Source of the DNA: an uncultured Sulfolobales archaeon
GTDB taxonomy: Archaea; Thermoproteota; Thermoprotei_A; Sulfolobales; NBVN01
Assembly (NCBI GenBank): GCA_937949785.1
Contig: CALEDH010000008.1
Span: 1 to 64,000 of the forward strand
Reading direction: 5' to 3'
Length of the DNA stretch: 64,000 nucleotides
Each line of letters opens with the position of its first letter. The stretch's first letter is position 1. This document shows positions 51,589 through 61,620 of this stretch, piece by piece. The notes beneath the pieces were generated by a model. That model worked only from the letters and a program-made list of their open reading frames with translations, had not been told where the DNA came from and searched no databases. The position numbers were made by a program, and so were the translations under genes.

Positions 51589-52600
51589 GAGGTTAACCTA
51601 CCTATCAGGACTGCTAATCTTCTTATTGGTGGGCTTAGCTGTAGGTTATTACACAGCTCTGATAACATCGGTAACACCTAGTTATGAGTCCTTAGAGAGC
51701 GTCGTGGTAGTTGATTCTTTAGGTAGATATGTTAGGGTAGGTAATTATAGTAGGGTCATCTCTCTAGCTCCCAGCATAACCGAGATAGTATTTGCTTTAG
51801 GTCTTGAGGACTACTTAGTAGGTGTTGATGACTTCAGTAATTACCCAGGTAAGCTCTTAGATATGATTAGTAGTGGTAAGATTAGGTATGTTGGAGGTTG
51901 GTGGTTACCTGATGTCGAGAGGGTGATTGCGTTAAGACCTTCATTAGTACTTGCTGATAGCGGTGTTTACAGGCAGGTAGTATTGGAAAGTAAGTTTAAG
52001 GAGTTAGGTATTAACACATTATATCTTAGAGGTTCTAGTTGTAGGGATGTATTTGATATTATAAGCGATATAAAGCTTGTGGGGATGGTGTTCAACGTAA
52101 GTAGTAAGGCTGATGAACTAACATCTTCTATTATAGGTAAGGTCAGCAATATCAGTAATAGCTTATTATCAATGCCTACTGGCAGGCCTAAAGTCTTATT
52201 CCTAGCTGGACTTCCTTCGGAGGGCTTATACAGTGCTGGGGGGAACACCTACATTGGATACGTTATTGAGGTATCCGGAGGTATTAACATAGTTAGGGAG
52301 TTCTCAGGCTGGCCTCTACTAAGTTATGAGAAGATATTGAGTGAGAACCCTGATGTGTTGTTAATAGCGACTGTAGGTGGTGATGTCGAGAAGGTGAGAG
52401 AGGAACTGTCTAAGACGCCTTTAGCAGATACTAACGCCTTCAAGAATGGTAGGGTGTACCTACTAGTTGGTGAGGCTGGTGACGTGCTGGTCAGACCTGG
52501 TCCTAGGGTATACATGGCAGTTGACATAATATCTAAGATATTACACCCAGATGTTTTCGGGACTGCCAACATGTCTGGGGTGTATAAGGTGCTTAGTTAA
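51587..52600 (+). CDS. Corrinoid/siderophore ABC substrate-binding protein (BtuF-like)
   Basis: 337 aa. One N-terminal membrane segment (GLLIFLLVGLAVGYYTA) anchors a type-3 periplasmic-binding fold: VISLAPSITEIVFALG, YVGGWWLPDVERVIALRPSLV, and GNTYIGYVIEVSGGINI. It is first in a three-gene operon with the FecCD permease and ATPase, which overlap. The family imports vitamin B12, heme or ferric siderophores; B12 is plausible as a B12-radical SAM enzyme is encoded at 4641. The perfect inverted repeat at its start suggests repression by ligand availability. Confidence 0.85.
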   Translation: MRLTYLSGLLIFLLVGLAVGYYTALITSVTPSYESLESVVVVDSLGRYVRVGNYSRVISLAPSITEIVFALGLEDYLVGVDDFSNYPGKLLDMISSGKIRYVGGWWLPDVERVIALRPSLVLADSGVYRQVVLESKFKELGINTLYLRGSSCRDVFDIISDIKLVGMVFNVSSKADELTSSIIGKVSNISNSLLSMPTGRPKVLFLAGLPSEGLYSAGGNTYIGYVIEVSGGINIVREFSGWPLLSYEKILSENPDVLLIATVGGDVEKVREELSKTPLADTNAFKNGRVYLLVGEAGDVLVRPGPRVYMAVDIISKILHPDVFGTANMSGVYKVLS

Positions 52601-53622
52601 TGGCTCTGCAGACTTATAGGAATTTAATGAGGAGGTTTACCCTGTCAATGTTTTTCCTAACCACTTCCCTAACCTTACTATCCATCCTCTCTATATCTGT
52701 TGGTGTCGTATCTGTAGGGTTTAAAGATGTTGTGGACCATCTGCTAGGCATCAGCAGTCACACATTCTTAAAAGGCATTATAGATCTGAGGGTTATTAGG
52801 ACATCAGCTTCAGTGCTGGCAGGTGCATCATTAGGTGTTGCCGGAGTTCTGATTCAAGGAATCACTAGAAATCCTTTAGCTGAGCCTTACATCTTAGGGA
52901 TTTCCTCAACAGCACTGTCGGTTGTGTCATTAGCTTTAATATTAAATCCATCGCTGATCAATTCAAGAACTGAGGTGATGTTGTACTCATTTCTCGGCGC
53001 CCTCCTCGGATTCTTGTTTACCCTAATGTTAAGTAGGTTGGGGAGTAGTGGGTTATCATTAGTATTAGCTGGGATTGCTGTGACCTCAATATCCTCCGGT
53101 ATTTCACATATACTTCTATACTTAGTTCAGTCAGTGCTTAGAATACCGTATGTATACTTGCTTATGGGTTCAACAACATCCGTGCTTAAAGCCGACATAC
53201 CTACACTAACACTCACTTCAATTATCGGTATTTCAGCCTCGCTACTGATCGTCAAATCTTTAAACGCTTACATCTACGGCGACGAATATAGTAGGCAGTT
53301 AGGGTTTAATCCTAGGCTAACCATACTTACAGCAGCTACAATTACCAGCATATTAACAGGTATGTCAGTCGCCGTCGTAGGTATTATCGGGTTTGTCGGT
53401 TTAGCATCACCTCATATCTGTAGGTACTTAGTCGGAAATGACCACAGATTCTTACTGCCGGCATCAGCTCTAGTAGGGGCTATCTTAGTAGTACTCTCAG
53501 ACATCATAGTTAGGGCTATCTCATCGGTCAGCGGCCTAGGTGAGCTACCGCTAGGAGTGGTGACTGGGATTATAGGAGCTCCGTTCCTTGCGTACCTAGT
53601 CTTAAAGAGGGTGAGGGAGTGA
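52600..53622 (+). CDS. FecCD/BtuC-type ABC permease
   Basis: 340 aa, about ten membrane helices. LRVIRTSASVLAGASLGVAGVLIQGITRNPLAEPYILGIS is the FecCD opening; VAVVGIIGFVGLASPHICRYLVGNDHRFLLP and the LGELPLGVVTGIIGAPFL end complete the family. Its ATG shares one base with the btuF-like stop (TAATG). It overlaps the ATPase gene by 4 nt. Confidence 0.92.
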   Translation: MALQTYRNLMRRFTLSMFFLTTSLTLLSILSISVGVVSVGFKDVVDHLLGISSHTFLKGIIDLRVIRTSASVLAGASLGVAGVLIQGITRNPLAEPYILGISSTALSVVSLALILNPSLINSRTEVMLYSFLGALLGFLFTLMLSRLGSSGLSLVLAGIAVTSISSGISHILLYLVQSVLRIPYVYLLMGSTTSVLKADIPTLTLTSIIGISASLLIVKSLNAYIYGDEYSRQLGFNPRLTILTAATITSILTGMSVAVVGIIGFVGLASPHICRYLVGNDHRFLLPASALVGAILVVLSDIIVRAISSVSGLGELPLGVVTGIIGAPFLAYLVLKRVRE

Positions 53623-54398
53623 GGTTAGCTGTTAAGAACCTAGTCGTTGAGTATAACTCAACTAAGGTACTTGATGAGGTGACCTTCGAGGTCTTAGATG
53701 GGGAGTTAACCTTTGTTTTAGGGCCTAACGGGGCTGGTAAGACAACGCTACTTAAAGCTATTTCACGTTTAGTTAACGTAGTAGGAGGTTCTGTATATAT
53801 AGATGGTAAGGACTTAAGGAACTACAGTCCTAGGGAGGTAGGTAAGGCCTTCGCATATGCTGGACCGCAGGTATATAGGGTATTACCATCAACGGTTTTC
53901 GAGTTCTTACTGATTAGTAGGTACCCCCATCAAAATCGTTTACAATACGTTGAGTCGTTAGACGATATCAAGGTATTAGATGAAGTGGTTAACGAGTTAA
54001 ACATAGGGGGACTACTTAGTAGGAAGTTAGAGGACTTAAGTAGTGGTGAGTTGCAGCGAGTCTTAATTGCAAGGGCATTAATTCAGAAACCTACTATATT
54101 ACTATTAGATGAGCCAGCAGCGTTCTTAGACATAAAGTATAGGATTGAAGTACTTGATATGATTAAGAACTTGACAAAGAATAGGAGGCTGATAACATTA
54201 GTAGCTAATCACGACTTACATCTAACCTCACTCTACGCTGATAGGGTCATATTGTTAGATAGTGGTAGGGTAGTAGCTGTGGGAGGGCCTGAGGTACTTA
54301 CTAAGGAATTAGTAGAAAAGATATTTAAGGTTAGGGTTGAAGTACTTAAAAACTGCTATGGTAGGAACTTAATACTCCCAATTAGAGCCTTAGATTAA
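53619..54398 (+). CDS. FecE/BtuD-type ABC ATPase
   Basis: 259 aa. Walker A GPNGAGKTT, signature LSSGELQRVLIARAL (Ser in place of the usual first Gly), Walker B ILLLDEPAAFLDIKYRIEVL, and the switch His in VANHDLHLT. It powers the neighbouring permease. It starts with GTG 53619, overlapping the permease stop. A 40-residue C-terminal extension follows the ATPase core. Confidence 0.9.
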   Translation: MRLAVKNLVVEYNSTKVLDEVTFEVLDGELTFVLGPNGAGKTTLLKAISRLVNVVGGSVYIDGKDLRNYSPREVGKAFAYAGPQVYRVLPSTVFEFLLISRYPHQNRLQYVESLDDIKVLDEVVNELNIGGLLSRKLEDLSSGELQRVLIARALIQKPTILLLDEPAAFLDIKYRIEVLDMIKNLTKNRRLITLVANHDLHLTSLYADRVILLDSGRVVAVGGPEVLTKELVEKIFKVRVEVLKNCYGRNLILPIRALD

Positions 54399-54408
54399 CT
54401 TAAGAGTT

Positions 54409-55227
54409 TTAAACCGCTCTGGGGTAAGAGCCTAAGACCTTAATGTAGGGCACCTTCATAGACAACGACTTAAGAGCTTCTAAGCAATTAACATCTAATC
54501 TATGGCCTTCGAAATCTATGAAGAATACGTACTCCCATACCTTCTCCTTACTAGGCCTTGACTCAATCTTAGTTAAGTTAATCCCCCTAATAGCGAATTC
54601 CTCTAACGCCCTGTATAGGGAGCCAGGTATGTGTGGAAGTCCTACGATTATCGATGTTTTATCCCTACCACTTACTTCGCAGTCTCTTAACGCTAGTACT
54701 AGGAACCTAGTGAAGTTGTTGGGGTTATCCTCTATTTCCCTAACCACTACGTTCATCCCATATATCTCAGCAGCTCTTAAACTACCCACAGCGGCTGAGT
54801 CGCAGAGTTGTTTTTCCTTAATCATCCTAACTGCTGAGGAAGTACTATAGTAGGGGATTAGCTCCACGTCTAAGCTACTTAAAAACCTACTACACTGTGC
54901 AAGTGCTTGGGGATGCGAATACACGTATCTAATACTTCCTAAACTAACTCCTGGAAGCGCTATCAAGCAGTGAGATATCCTTAACTGTAACTCACCGTAG
55001 ATCATAACGTTAAACTCTCTTAATAGGTCGTAAACCTCACCTACACTACCCTCTAACGAATTCTCAATAGGGATCACGCCGAACTCGCTTACCCCCCTCT
55101 CAACGTTCTCAAATACATCTTTAAACCTCCTACACGGAATGAGTAATGCGTTGCTAAAGAACATTAAAGAAGCTTCCTCACTATAGCTTCCCTCATCACC
55201 ATAATATGAAACCTTAACTTCAGTCAT
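54409..55227 (-). CDS. pheA: Prephenate dehydratase with ACT domain
   Basis: 272 aa, monofunctional. VIPIENSLEGSVGEVYDLL, LRISHCLIALPG, VYSHPQALAQC and the catalytic NNFTRFLVL identify the dehydratase; GSLYRALEEFAIRGINLTKIESRP is the ACT domain that binds Phe. It makes phenylpyruvate from prephenate. It converges with the BtuD-like gene, 10 nt apart. It stands alone, so its aromatic pathway partners are elsewhere. Confidence 0.94.
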   Translation of the reverse strand: MTEVKVSYYGDEGSYSEEASLMFFSNALLIPCRRFKDVFENVERGVSEFGVIPIENSLEGSVGEVYDLLREFNVMIYGELQLRISHCLIALPGVSLGSIRYVYSHPQALAQCSRFLSSLDVELIPYYSTSSAVRMIKEKQLCDSAAVGSLRAAEIYGMNVVVREIEDNPNNFTRFLVLALRDCEVSGRDKTSIIVGLPHIPGSLYRALEEFAIRGINLTKIESRPSKEKVWEYVFFIDFEGHRLDVNCLEALKSLSMKVPYIKVLGSYPRAV

Positions 55228-55394
55228 ACTTCAGTCCTAAATTAGAGACTTAACAGGTGTTTATTACTTAATATGAACCGCTATGTAAAAGTTTTACCTA
55301 CTTTGATAGTCAACACTTAAATGGAGTTCTAAGCTTGGTTAGGAAACGTTTAAATATCCGGCGGAACTAAGTAGAGAGGTGTGAAAATGCACCA

Positions 55395-55916
55395 ATGGTA
55401 AAAAGAAAGTTAGTTGTAGATCCTTCTAAATGCGTTGGATGTAGGTACTGCGAATTGTGGTGTTCCTTCAAACACGAGGGGGTCTTTAGTACCTCTTTAT
55501 CAAGGATCTCCTTAATCAAGGACGATAGGTTAGGTTTAGACTACCCCGTTGTCTGCGAGTTCTGCGACCCGGCCCCATGCGTTGCGTCATGCCCTACAGG
55601 TGCTTTAAATGTGTTAAGTAACGGTGTTATATACGTAGATGTCGGGAAATGCGTTAGCTGCTCAGAATGTGTTACCTCATGTCCCTACAACGTATTAAAA
55701 TTACACCCGATCACATCTAAACCTATAGTATGTGATTTATGTGGTGGAAGCCCTATATGCGTTGTTAAATGCCCGACGAACGCGTTGAGGATCTACCCGG
55801 TAGGCGTTGTTGAGTATGGGTTAGAGGAGTTAGCAGCGCTTTTAGGTAAGCAGTTTAAGAGGGCTGCAGAAGCTCATAAAGGGTTAATGAGGTTATGGGG
55901 TGTGCGTGTTGAGTAG
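55395..55916 (+). CDS. 4Fe-4S ferredoxin subunit paired with AOR
   Basis: 173 aa with four clustered Cys groups in the DMSO-reductase-B style: CVGCRYCELWC, CEFCDPAPCVASC, CVSCSECVTSC and CDLCGGSPICVVKC. This would hold about four [4Fe-4S] clusters. Ferredoxin-like proteins of this type sit next to AOR-type oxidoreductases and accept electrons. It overlaps the AOR gene by 17 nt, so the two are likely a complex. No membrane subunit is adjacent. Confidence 0.87.
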   Translation: MVKRKLVVDPSKCVGCRYCELWCSFKHEGVFSTSLSRISLIKDDRLGLDYPVVCEFCDPAPCVASCPTGALNVLSNGVIYVDVGKCVSCSECVTSCPYNVLKLHPITSKPIVCDLCGGSPICVVKCPTNALRIYPVGVVEYGLEELAALLGKQFKRAAEAHKGLMRLWGVRVE

Positions 55917-57909
55917 ACTTTACGGTTATGCTGGAAAGGTTTTAAGGATTAACTTAAGTAGCTATGACGTTAAGGTTGAGGAAACACGTAAGGAGTTGGT
56001 TAGAGGGTACTTAGGAGGTAGGGGTTTAAACGCCCGTAGGTTATACGATGAAGTAGGTCCTAACGTAGACCCGCTGAGCCCTGAGAATAGGTTAATGATA
56101 TCTACAGGTCCTCTAGCTGGATTAGCATTCCCAATAGGTACGAGGCTCAACGTAACAGCTAAATCACCTCAGACAGGCCTTCTAGGAGATTCAAATGTAG
56201 GAGGACATTTCGCAGCGGAGATGAAGTTCGCTGGATTCGACCAAATAGTTATTGAGGGTAGGTCTGAAAGACCTGTGTATTTATACGTTCATGACGGTTC
56301 TGTCGAATTTAGAAGTGCTAGCGGTTTAAGAGGTTTAACCATATCTGAAGCCTACCGTGAGATCAGGAAGGAGTTAAGAGATGTAAGAGCTCAAATAGCT
56401 CTAATAGGCCCTTCAGCTGAGAACCTCGTAAAATTTTCAGGGATATTCTTCAACGTGTACAGACCTGCAGCTAGGACCGGGTTAGGGGCGGTCCTCGCAT
56501 CGAAGAACGTTAAAGCAATAGTAGTTAGAGGTGATGGGTATGTAGAGGTAGCGGATTCTAAGAGGTTTGAAGAATTTGTAAGCTTTATTGAGGAATTGAT
56601 TTACAGCCACCAACAATACTGGCCTAGAAGGGTAATGGGTACGTCGAGAATACTACTAGCAGCTAATATGTTAGGATTCCTCCCAGTAAGGCATTTCCAG
56701 GATAGCGTAGCTGATTACCCATACGGAGTTAGCGGTGAGAGACTGGCATTAGAGTATAACGTTAAGAATAGGAGTTGCTTCTCATGCGTGCTTCCATGCA
56801 GTAGGTTCTACGTGGTGAAGTACGGGACGTATGAGGGTTGCTTTGGTGAAGGTCCAGAATATGAAGCATTAGCAGGTATGACTGTTAGAATAGGTATTAA
56901 AGACTTAAACGCTGCCTTAAAGCTAGTCAGTCTAATCAATGATTTAGGTATGGACGTCATCTCAGTTAGTGAGGTCATATCTTGGTGTATGGAGTTATTT
57001 GAGAGAGGTCTCCTAAATAAGGATGAAGTAGGCTTAAACCTTGAATGGGGTGATGTTAACTCAGTAACTCAGCTAGTAGAAATGATATCACGTAGGGAGG
57101 GATTCGGTGGCTTACTCGCCGACGGAGTTGCTAAAGCTGCTGAAAGGCTTGGGAGGGGTGATGAGCTAGCCTTCCATGTAAAGGGTTTAGAAATGATTCA
57201 AGCAGATCCTAGAGGACTGAAAGGCTATGGGTTAGGGTTTGCTGTGGCGAGTAGGGGTGCAGATCACCTACGTTCAGAGCCCTTCATAGAATTAGCAGAT
57301 GACCCAAGACTAGGTGCCGAGTTATTCGGAGAGCCTGAAGCAACTTTAAGGTTAGGGGTTAAAGGTAAGGGAAAACTCGTTGCTTACTACGAGAACTGGT
57401 GCGCCGTCGTTGATTCAATAGAAGTATGTAAGAACATCGCTGAAAACATGGAGATATTAACATTCGACCGAATAGCTGAGTTGTTAAACATAGTTACGGG
57501 CATTGAGGTGTCTAAGGATGACGTCATTGCTGTAGGTGAACGGATAGTTAATTTGGAGAGAGCTTATCTAGCTAGGGAGGGTATTAGGAGGAAGGATGAC
57601 AGACTTCCGAAGAGGTTCTTAGTAGAGCGTATAAAGGATGGACCTTCGAAGGGGCATATCATAGAGTTGGAGACAATGTTAGATGAGTACTATGAAGTAC
57701 GTGGTTGGGATCTGATTAATGGCTTACCAACTACTAGGAAATTAGTTGAGTTAGGGCTTAGCGATGTAGTGGAAGATCTTGAACGTAGGGGTATTAAACT
57801 ATTAGATGGTAAGGACTTAACCAGCGGCTTACCAACTATGGAGAAGTTCACCGATAAATTAGCTAAGTTAAGGCTTAGTGACGTGGTGGCTAGGTTATCA
57901 GGTGGTTAA
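55900..57909 (+). CDS. Tungsten-dependent aldehyde:ferredoxin oxidoreductase family protein
   Basis: 669 aa. AOR domains are in order: GKVLRINLSSYDVKVEE, RLNVTAKSPQTGLLGDSNVGG, CFSCVLPCSRF (three cluster cysteines), EGCFGEGPEYEALAGM, and a fourth cysteine in ENWCAVVDSIEVC. It would carry a bis-pterin tungsten cofactor and a [4Fe-4S] cluster and oxidise aldehydes to acids with ferredoxin. The family usually has ~605 residues and ends in a single RGWD...GLPT...LGL tail; here that tail is duplicated. Start is GTG 55900, with GTG 55906 and TTG 55909 nearby. Confidence 0.9.
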   Translation: MCVLSRLYGYAGKVLRINLSSYDVKVEETRKELVRGYLGGRGLNARRLYDEVGPNVDPLSPENRLMISTGPLAGLAFPIGTRLNVTAKSPQTGLLGDSNVGGHFAAEMKFAGFDQIVIEGRSERPVYLYVHDGSVEFRSASGLRGLTISEAYREIRKELRDVRAQIALIGPSAENLVKFSGIFFNVYRPAARTGLGAVLASKNVKAIVVRGDGYVEVADSKRFEEFVSFIEELIYSHQQYWPRRVMGTSRILLAANMLGFLPVRHFQDSVADYPYGVSGERLALEYNVKNRSCFSCVLPCSRFYVVKYGTYEGCFGEGPEYEALAGMTVRIGIKDLNAALKLVSLINDLGMDVISVSEVISWCMELFERGLLNKDEVGLNLEWGDVNSVTQLVEMISRREGFGGLLADGVAKAAERLGRGDELAFHVKGLEMIQADPRGLKGYGLGFAVASRGADHLRSEPFIELADDPRLGAELFGEPEATLRLGVKGKGKLVAYYENWCAVVDSIEVCKNIAENMEILTFDRIAELLNIVTGIEVSKDDVIAVGERIVNLERAYLAREGIRRKDDRLPKRFLVERIKDGPSKGHIIELETMLDEYYEVRGWDLINGLPTTRKLVELGLSDVVEDLERRGIKLLDGKDLTSGLPTMEKFTDKLAKLRLSDVVARLSGG

Positions 57910-57912
57910 GCA

Positions 57913-58938
57913 ATGGTCAGACAGTCAGCACGTAGGGAGATTTGGAGTAGTAGGGTAGGTATGGTCTTAGCATTAATAGGTGTTGCAGTAGGGTTAGGTA
58001 ACGTATGGAGGTTCCCATACATGCTTGGGAAGTTTGGCGGCGCTGCCTTCCTCTTAGTTTACGTACTGTTAGTACTAGCTGTGGGGGTACCGGCTTTATG
58101 GGCTGAACTATCTCTAGCTAGGTACGTTAGGTCAGGTCCGTTTAAGGCGTATGTTAAACTGGGCATCACTGGCGGTAGGTTCATAGGTATCTTCCTCTTA
58201 CTAGTTGCTGTAGCAGCGGTGTCATACTACTTAGTAGTTATTGGTTGGGTACTATGGTACTTCATAGCATCTGTCTTCGGAATGTACTTAAATACGGATT
58301 CAGCAACGTTCTTCGGCCAGACATTAAGTAGTTTCTGGGTTCAAGTGTTGATGGATTCCCTAGTTATAGGGTTCTGCGTTGCCATATGCTTAGGTGGTGT
58401 GAGGAGAGGTATTGAGAGGGCGAGTAAGTATTTAATGCCTTTAGTGTATGCTGTGTTACTTCTCATAATGGCTAGAGCTTTAACATTACCTAACGCTGTT
58501 GAGGGCCTCTACTTCTACTTAAGGCCTGAATGGTCTTTACTCACACCAGTTACGTTATTAACGGCTACTGGTCAAGTATTCTTCAGCTTAGGTTTAGGAG
58601 CTACATGGATATTCATGTACGGGTCTTACATAGATGATGATAGAAGCGTGGTTGAGGCTGGTGGGTGGACAGCCTTCGGCGATACGTTAGCATCATTTAT
58701 AGCTGGACTGGCAATCCTGCCAACAGTTTATGCGTTCGGTGTTGACCCAGGAAGCGGTCCACCACTACTCTTCATAACACTTCCAGAGATATTTAAGATG
58801 ATGCCGATGGGTGTTATGTTAGCGTCGTTAATGTTTTTAGGGCTGTTATTCGCAGCTATACTATCAGCTATTCCAGCATTTGAGATATATTCTCAGATGC
58901 GTTGCAGGAATTCGGGTGGTCTAGAAGGAAATCGGTAA
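57913..58938 (+). pseudogene. Na+-dependent neurotransmitter-type transporter, N-terminal part (frameshifted)
   Basis: 341 aa. LALIGVAVGLGNVWRFPYMLGKFGGAAFL is the NSS/SNF signature and the gene covers about 9-10 helices, ending FEIYSQMRCRNSGG. The remaining C-terminal helices are encoded in the -1 frame by the overlapping ORF at 58902. Reading across gives FEIFSDALQEFGWSRRKS-like sequence, normal for the family, total ~446 aa. A single indel near 58885-58893, in ATATAT, explains it. Genuine pseudogene versus sequencing error is undecided. The gene starts 4 nt after the AOR stop. Confidence 0.75.
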
Positions 58939-59246
58939 TCACCTTAGCAGCCTTAGAGTTATTACTTGGAATCCCTTCAATGCTAAGCGTTGACGTCATA
59001 CTGTATAATGATTTGATATGGTCTTCAGCGCTTCAGGTAGGGTCGTTAATAGCTATTACTGCCTTCACCACCGCCTTAGGTAGGGGAAGAGCTTTAGTAG
59101 AGTTAGGTAAGTCATCGTCGTTTAGAACATATATAGAATCGACAAGGTGGTTAGGCAACTTAATCTACTACTGGACTAGATATGCTGTCCCACTCATAAT
59201 AGCTTTAATACTTGTATATGGATGGTATTCATGGTTTACATCCTAG
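58902..59246 (+). pseudogene. Na+-dependent transporter, C-terminal part (frameshifted)
   Basis: 114 aa in a frame -1 relative to the upstream ORF. QEFGWSRRKSVITLAALELLLGIPSML continues the NSS family directly after the point where the first ORF loses family resemblance. It encodes the last two or three helices. It has no plausible start of its own (TTG at 58902 without a ribosome site), so it is unlikely to be an independent gene. Confidence 0.75.
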
Positions 59247-59256
59247 GTGACTTAAC

Positions 59257-59526
59257 ATGAAGAAGTTAATTGTCAGGGTTAAAGAGGTAAGAGGTAGGTG
59301 TAATGTTCACGTAGTCGGTGACTACTTCGAAGTTTACGGTAGTAGGATTACGTTACCGCCTGGCAAGCATATATGTTTCTACTCCCTATCAAGTTTAATT
59401 CCATTACTACCCGCTAAGCAGAGGAAGATCGATGAACCAGGTGATTGGATGTTGAAAGTGAAGGAGGTTGAATGCCCTGACCCCGAAGGAAGGGTAATAT
59501 GGGAGATCGTTGATGTATCTGAGTAG
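59257..59526 (+). CDS. TIGR04076-family small protein
   Basis: 89 aa. It fits the TIGR04076 pattern: strand-rich start (LIVRVKEVRGRCNVHVVGDYFEVYG), a Cys in GKHICFYSLSSLIPLL, and VECPDPEGRVIWEIV near the end, giving three conserved cysteines. The family is of unknown function and common in anaerobes. It lies 10 nt after the transporter C-terminus with GGTGAC nearby, so it probably shares the AOR operon. Confidence 0.78.
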   Translation: MKKLIVRVKEVRGRCNVHVVGDYFEVYGSRITLPPGKHICFYSLSSLIPLLPAKQRKIDEPGDWMLKVKEVECPDPEGRVIWEIVDVSE

Positions 59527-59571
59527 TTTTGACTAGATGTAAATTTTTACAATGGTTGGTTCTTATCTTAA

Positions 59572-61536
59572 CTACCTTATTTGCTCTGGGATTCTCACAC
59601 CTAGAAGTACTATAGCTATTAACACTAATAGGATTAGAGCTATGAGGGACGTCATTAAGTCTGCTGTGTAGTTAGTTGCTGCGGAGCTTACCTCACCTAC
59701 GGTTTTAGTCTCAGTTACCACCACTGTCTTCGTTACTACCTCACTACATGGTTGTTGGGTAGTGGTTATGTAGGGTAACGCCTTACCAACATATTTCAAG
59801 CTTAAATATGTTGAGAGCAGCATTGAGAGCCTAGCTAGCATATATGTTTGATACTGTGGGTCGGAAGTATATGCGTTAGCTAATTCCATATATGCTACAA
59901 CATCAATCGGTGTTGTAGTGTTTAACATACTTAAGATTAGTGATATAGTTCTATTTAACGCTTCAACTGAAGCGGTATAGTTATTTGTAAACATTGAGGT
60001 TAACGTTAGGTACATATATCCTAGTGAGCTTAAACCAACTGCAAACTTATCTAAGTTATTGCTTAGAGAACTCATCAACGTATATCTTATGTAGGCATCG
60101 TTAAGTATATCTGACTGCCCTTTCGTAGAGTTGGAGAAGGCGATTATGTAGGCATAGATGTTTTGAGCGAGAGCTTCAATATTTACAACCATATTACTTA
60201 GATCTTCGGATGAGACGTACTCACCAACTAATGCGTGTTCCAGTAATTTAAGCCATAGCTTGGCTGTGTATACTCTTGCATCAGCTAACCCTAAGTAATA
60301 AGTAGACGTGGATAGTTCCTGAGAACTTAGGCTGTTATTTAAGTATATTAATGCGTCATAAGCTCTCTCCAACACGTTTGCTAATACATTAATCACACCT
60401 AGGTCTACGTGCTCACCCACTAGGTTGTGGGCTGTAGTGATGACGTCGTTTATTGATTTGTTTACGTTCCTAGCTTCAGATGTTAAGTACGTTCGATCTA
60501 GTAGTGTTTTAAGTAGGTGGTACCGCCATTTAGCATGTATAAGTGCTTGGAAGTAGGCTGATGAAGCAGCATATAGTAGTTGTTGGCTCTCCAACATATT
60601 AGCTCTTAACACAGTGTTATTTATGGAGAGCTCAATACTGCTAAGTAGGTTCCTAACGTACTGTACGTCAGTACCGCTTAAGGTTTTAAGTACATTACCC
60701 TTAATGGAATCCCCATCACTAACGTATCTCTGAACCTCACCGCTGATATCGCCAACCCACTCAGCAAATATGGGGTCTATCTTAGATCTCATTCTACTAA
60801 TTACAGCATAACCCCCACCATCTAACACCTTAAATAAACCATCGCTAAGTATTTCTAGGGCGTCGTAGATGTTAGCAATAGGTATTACCTCAACACCTAA
60901 CTTCCTACCGTAATCGATTAAGTCGGTAACTACTTGCTGAGTTCTATATATGATCAGATTTCCCCTCCTCTCCTCAACTGTAACATAGCTAACATCGTAT
61001 GTCTGACCGTAGGGTACTAAGAACTTCTTAGCTCCTACACCTGCAGCAGCTTCAAGCTTTGCTTTAAGACCTCCTACAGGACCTATACTTCCATCAGGCA
61101 TGATCATCCCAGTCATAATTACATCGCCATGTATAGGTATCCCTAGTAAGGAAGCTGCAAATGCTGCTGAGGTCACCGCGCTTGCGCTAGGACCACCCAC
61201 TATAGGTGATTCAGCCTTTATTGACATATAGTAATCGCAGCTCATGAAATCCACACCGGCTAACCTACTAGCTACTAAAGCAGCAATCCTAGTAGATGCT
61301 TGAAGGTCTATCTGACTTAACGGTAAGGTCTCAACGAACACATGTCCTGAGCCGGGACATACTACACGGACGTAAAGATCGGCGGTCACACCTACATAAC
61401 TACCATTAGGTAAGGAACTCACTGCAACTACTTTCACTTTACTGGTGTTATCATATATTGATGCATCAACTATGTAGGCCTGGACAATACTTAAAGCTAA
61501 GATAGTAAGTATTACATAGTTAACTAAGTTATGCAT
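59572..61536 (-). CDS. Secreted Lon-like (S16) protease, COG1750
   Basis: 654 aa from ATG 61536. An N-terminal signal segment (YVILTILALSIVQAYIVDA) precedes a Lon-type proteolytic domain: PIVGGPSASAVTSAAFAASL with the catalytic Ser and PVGGLKAKLEAAAGVGAKKFLVPYG with the Lys. A ~350-residue helical region follows, and a C-terminal membrane helix (LMTSLIALILLVLIAIVLLGV) anchors it. There is no ATPase domain. It fits the archaeal COG1750 serine proteases. It stands alone. Confidence 0.85.
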   Translation of the reverse strand: MHNLVNYVILTILALSIVQAYIVDASIYDNTSKVKVVAVSSLPNGSYVGVTADLYVRVVCPGSGHVFVETLPLSQIDLQASTRIAALVASRLAGVDFMSCDYYMSIKAESPIVGGPSASAVTSAAFAASLLGIPIHGDVIMTGMIMPDGSIGPVGGLKAKLEAAAGVGAKKFLVPYGQTYDVSYVTVEERRGNLIIYRTQQVVTDLIDYGRKLGVEVIPIANIYDALEILSDGLFKVLDGGGYAVISRMRSKIDPIFAEWVGDISGEVQRYVSDGDSIKGNVLKTLSGTDVQYVRNLLSSIELSINNTVLRANMLESQQLLYAASSAYFQALIHAKWRYHLLKTLLDRTYLTSEARNVNKSINDVITTAHNLVGEHVDLGVINVLANVLERAYDALIYLNNSLSSQELSTSTYYLGLADARVYTAKLWLKLLEHALVGEYVSSEDLSNMVVNIEALAQNIYAYIIAFSNSTKGQSDILNDAYIRYTLMSSLSNNLDKFAVGLSSLGYMYLTLTSMFTNNYTASVEALNRTISLILSMLNTTTPIDVVAYMELANAYTSDPQYQTYMLARLSMLLSTYLSLKYVGKALPYITTTQQPCSEVVTKTVVVTETKTVGEVSSAATNYTADLMTSLIALILLVLIAIVLLGVRIPEQIR

Positions 61537-61620
61537 TGCCAACACCGTAAACCCCTACTTACAAAAAGTATTATTTTTATTCTTATTAGATTTTAAGAAA
61601 ATCGTGAAGTAATTTGTTAC

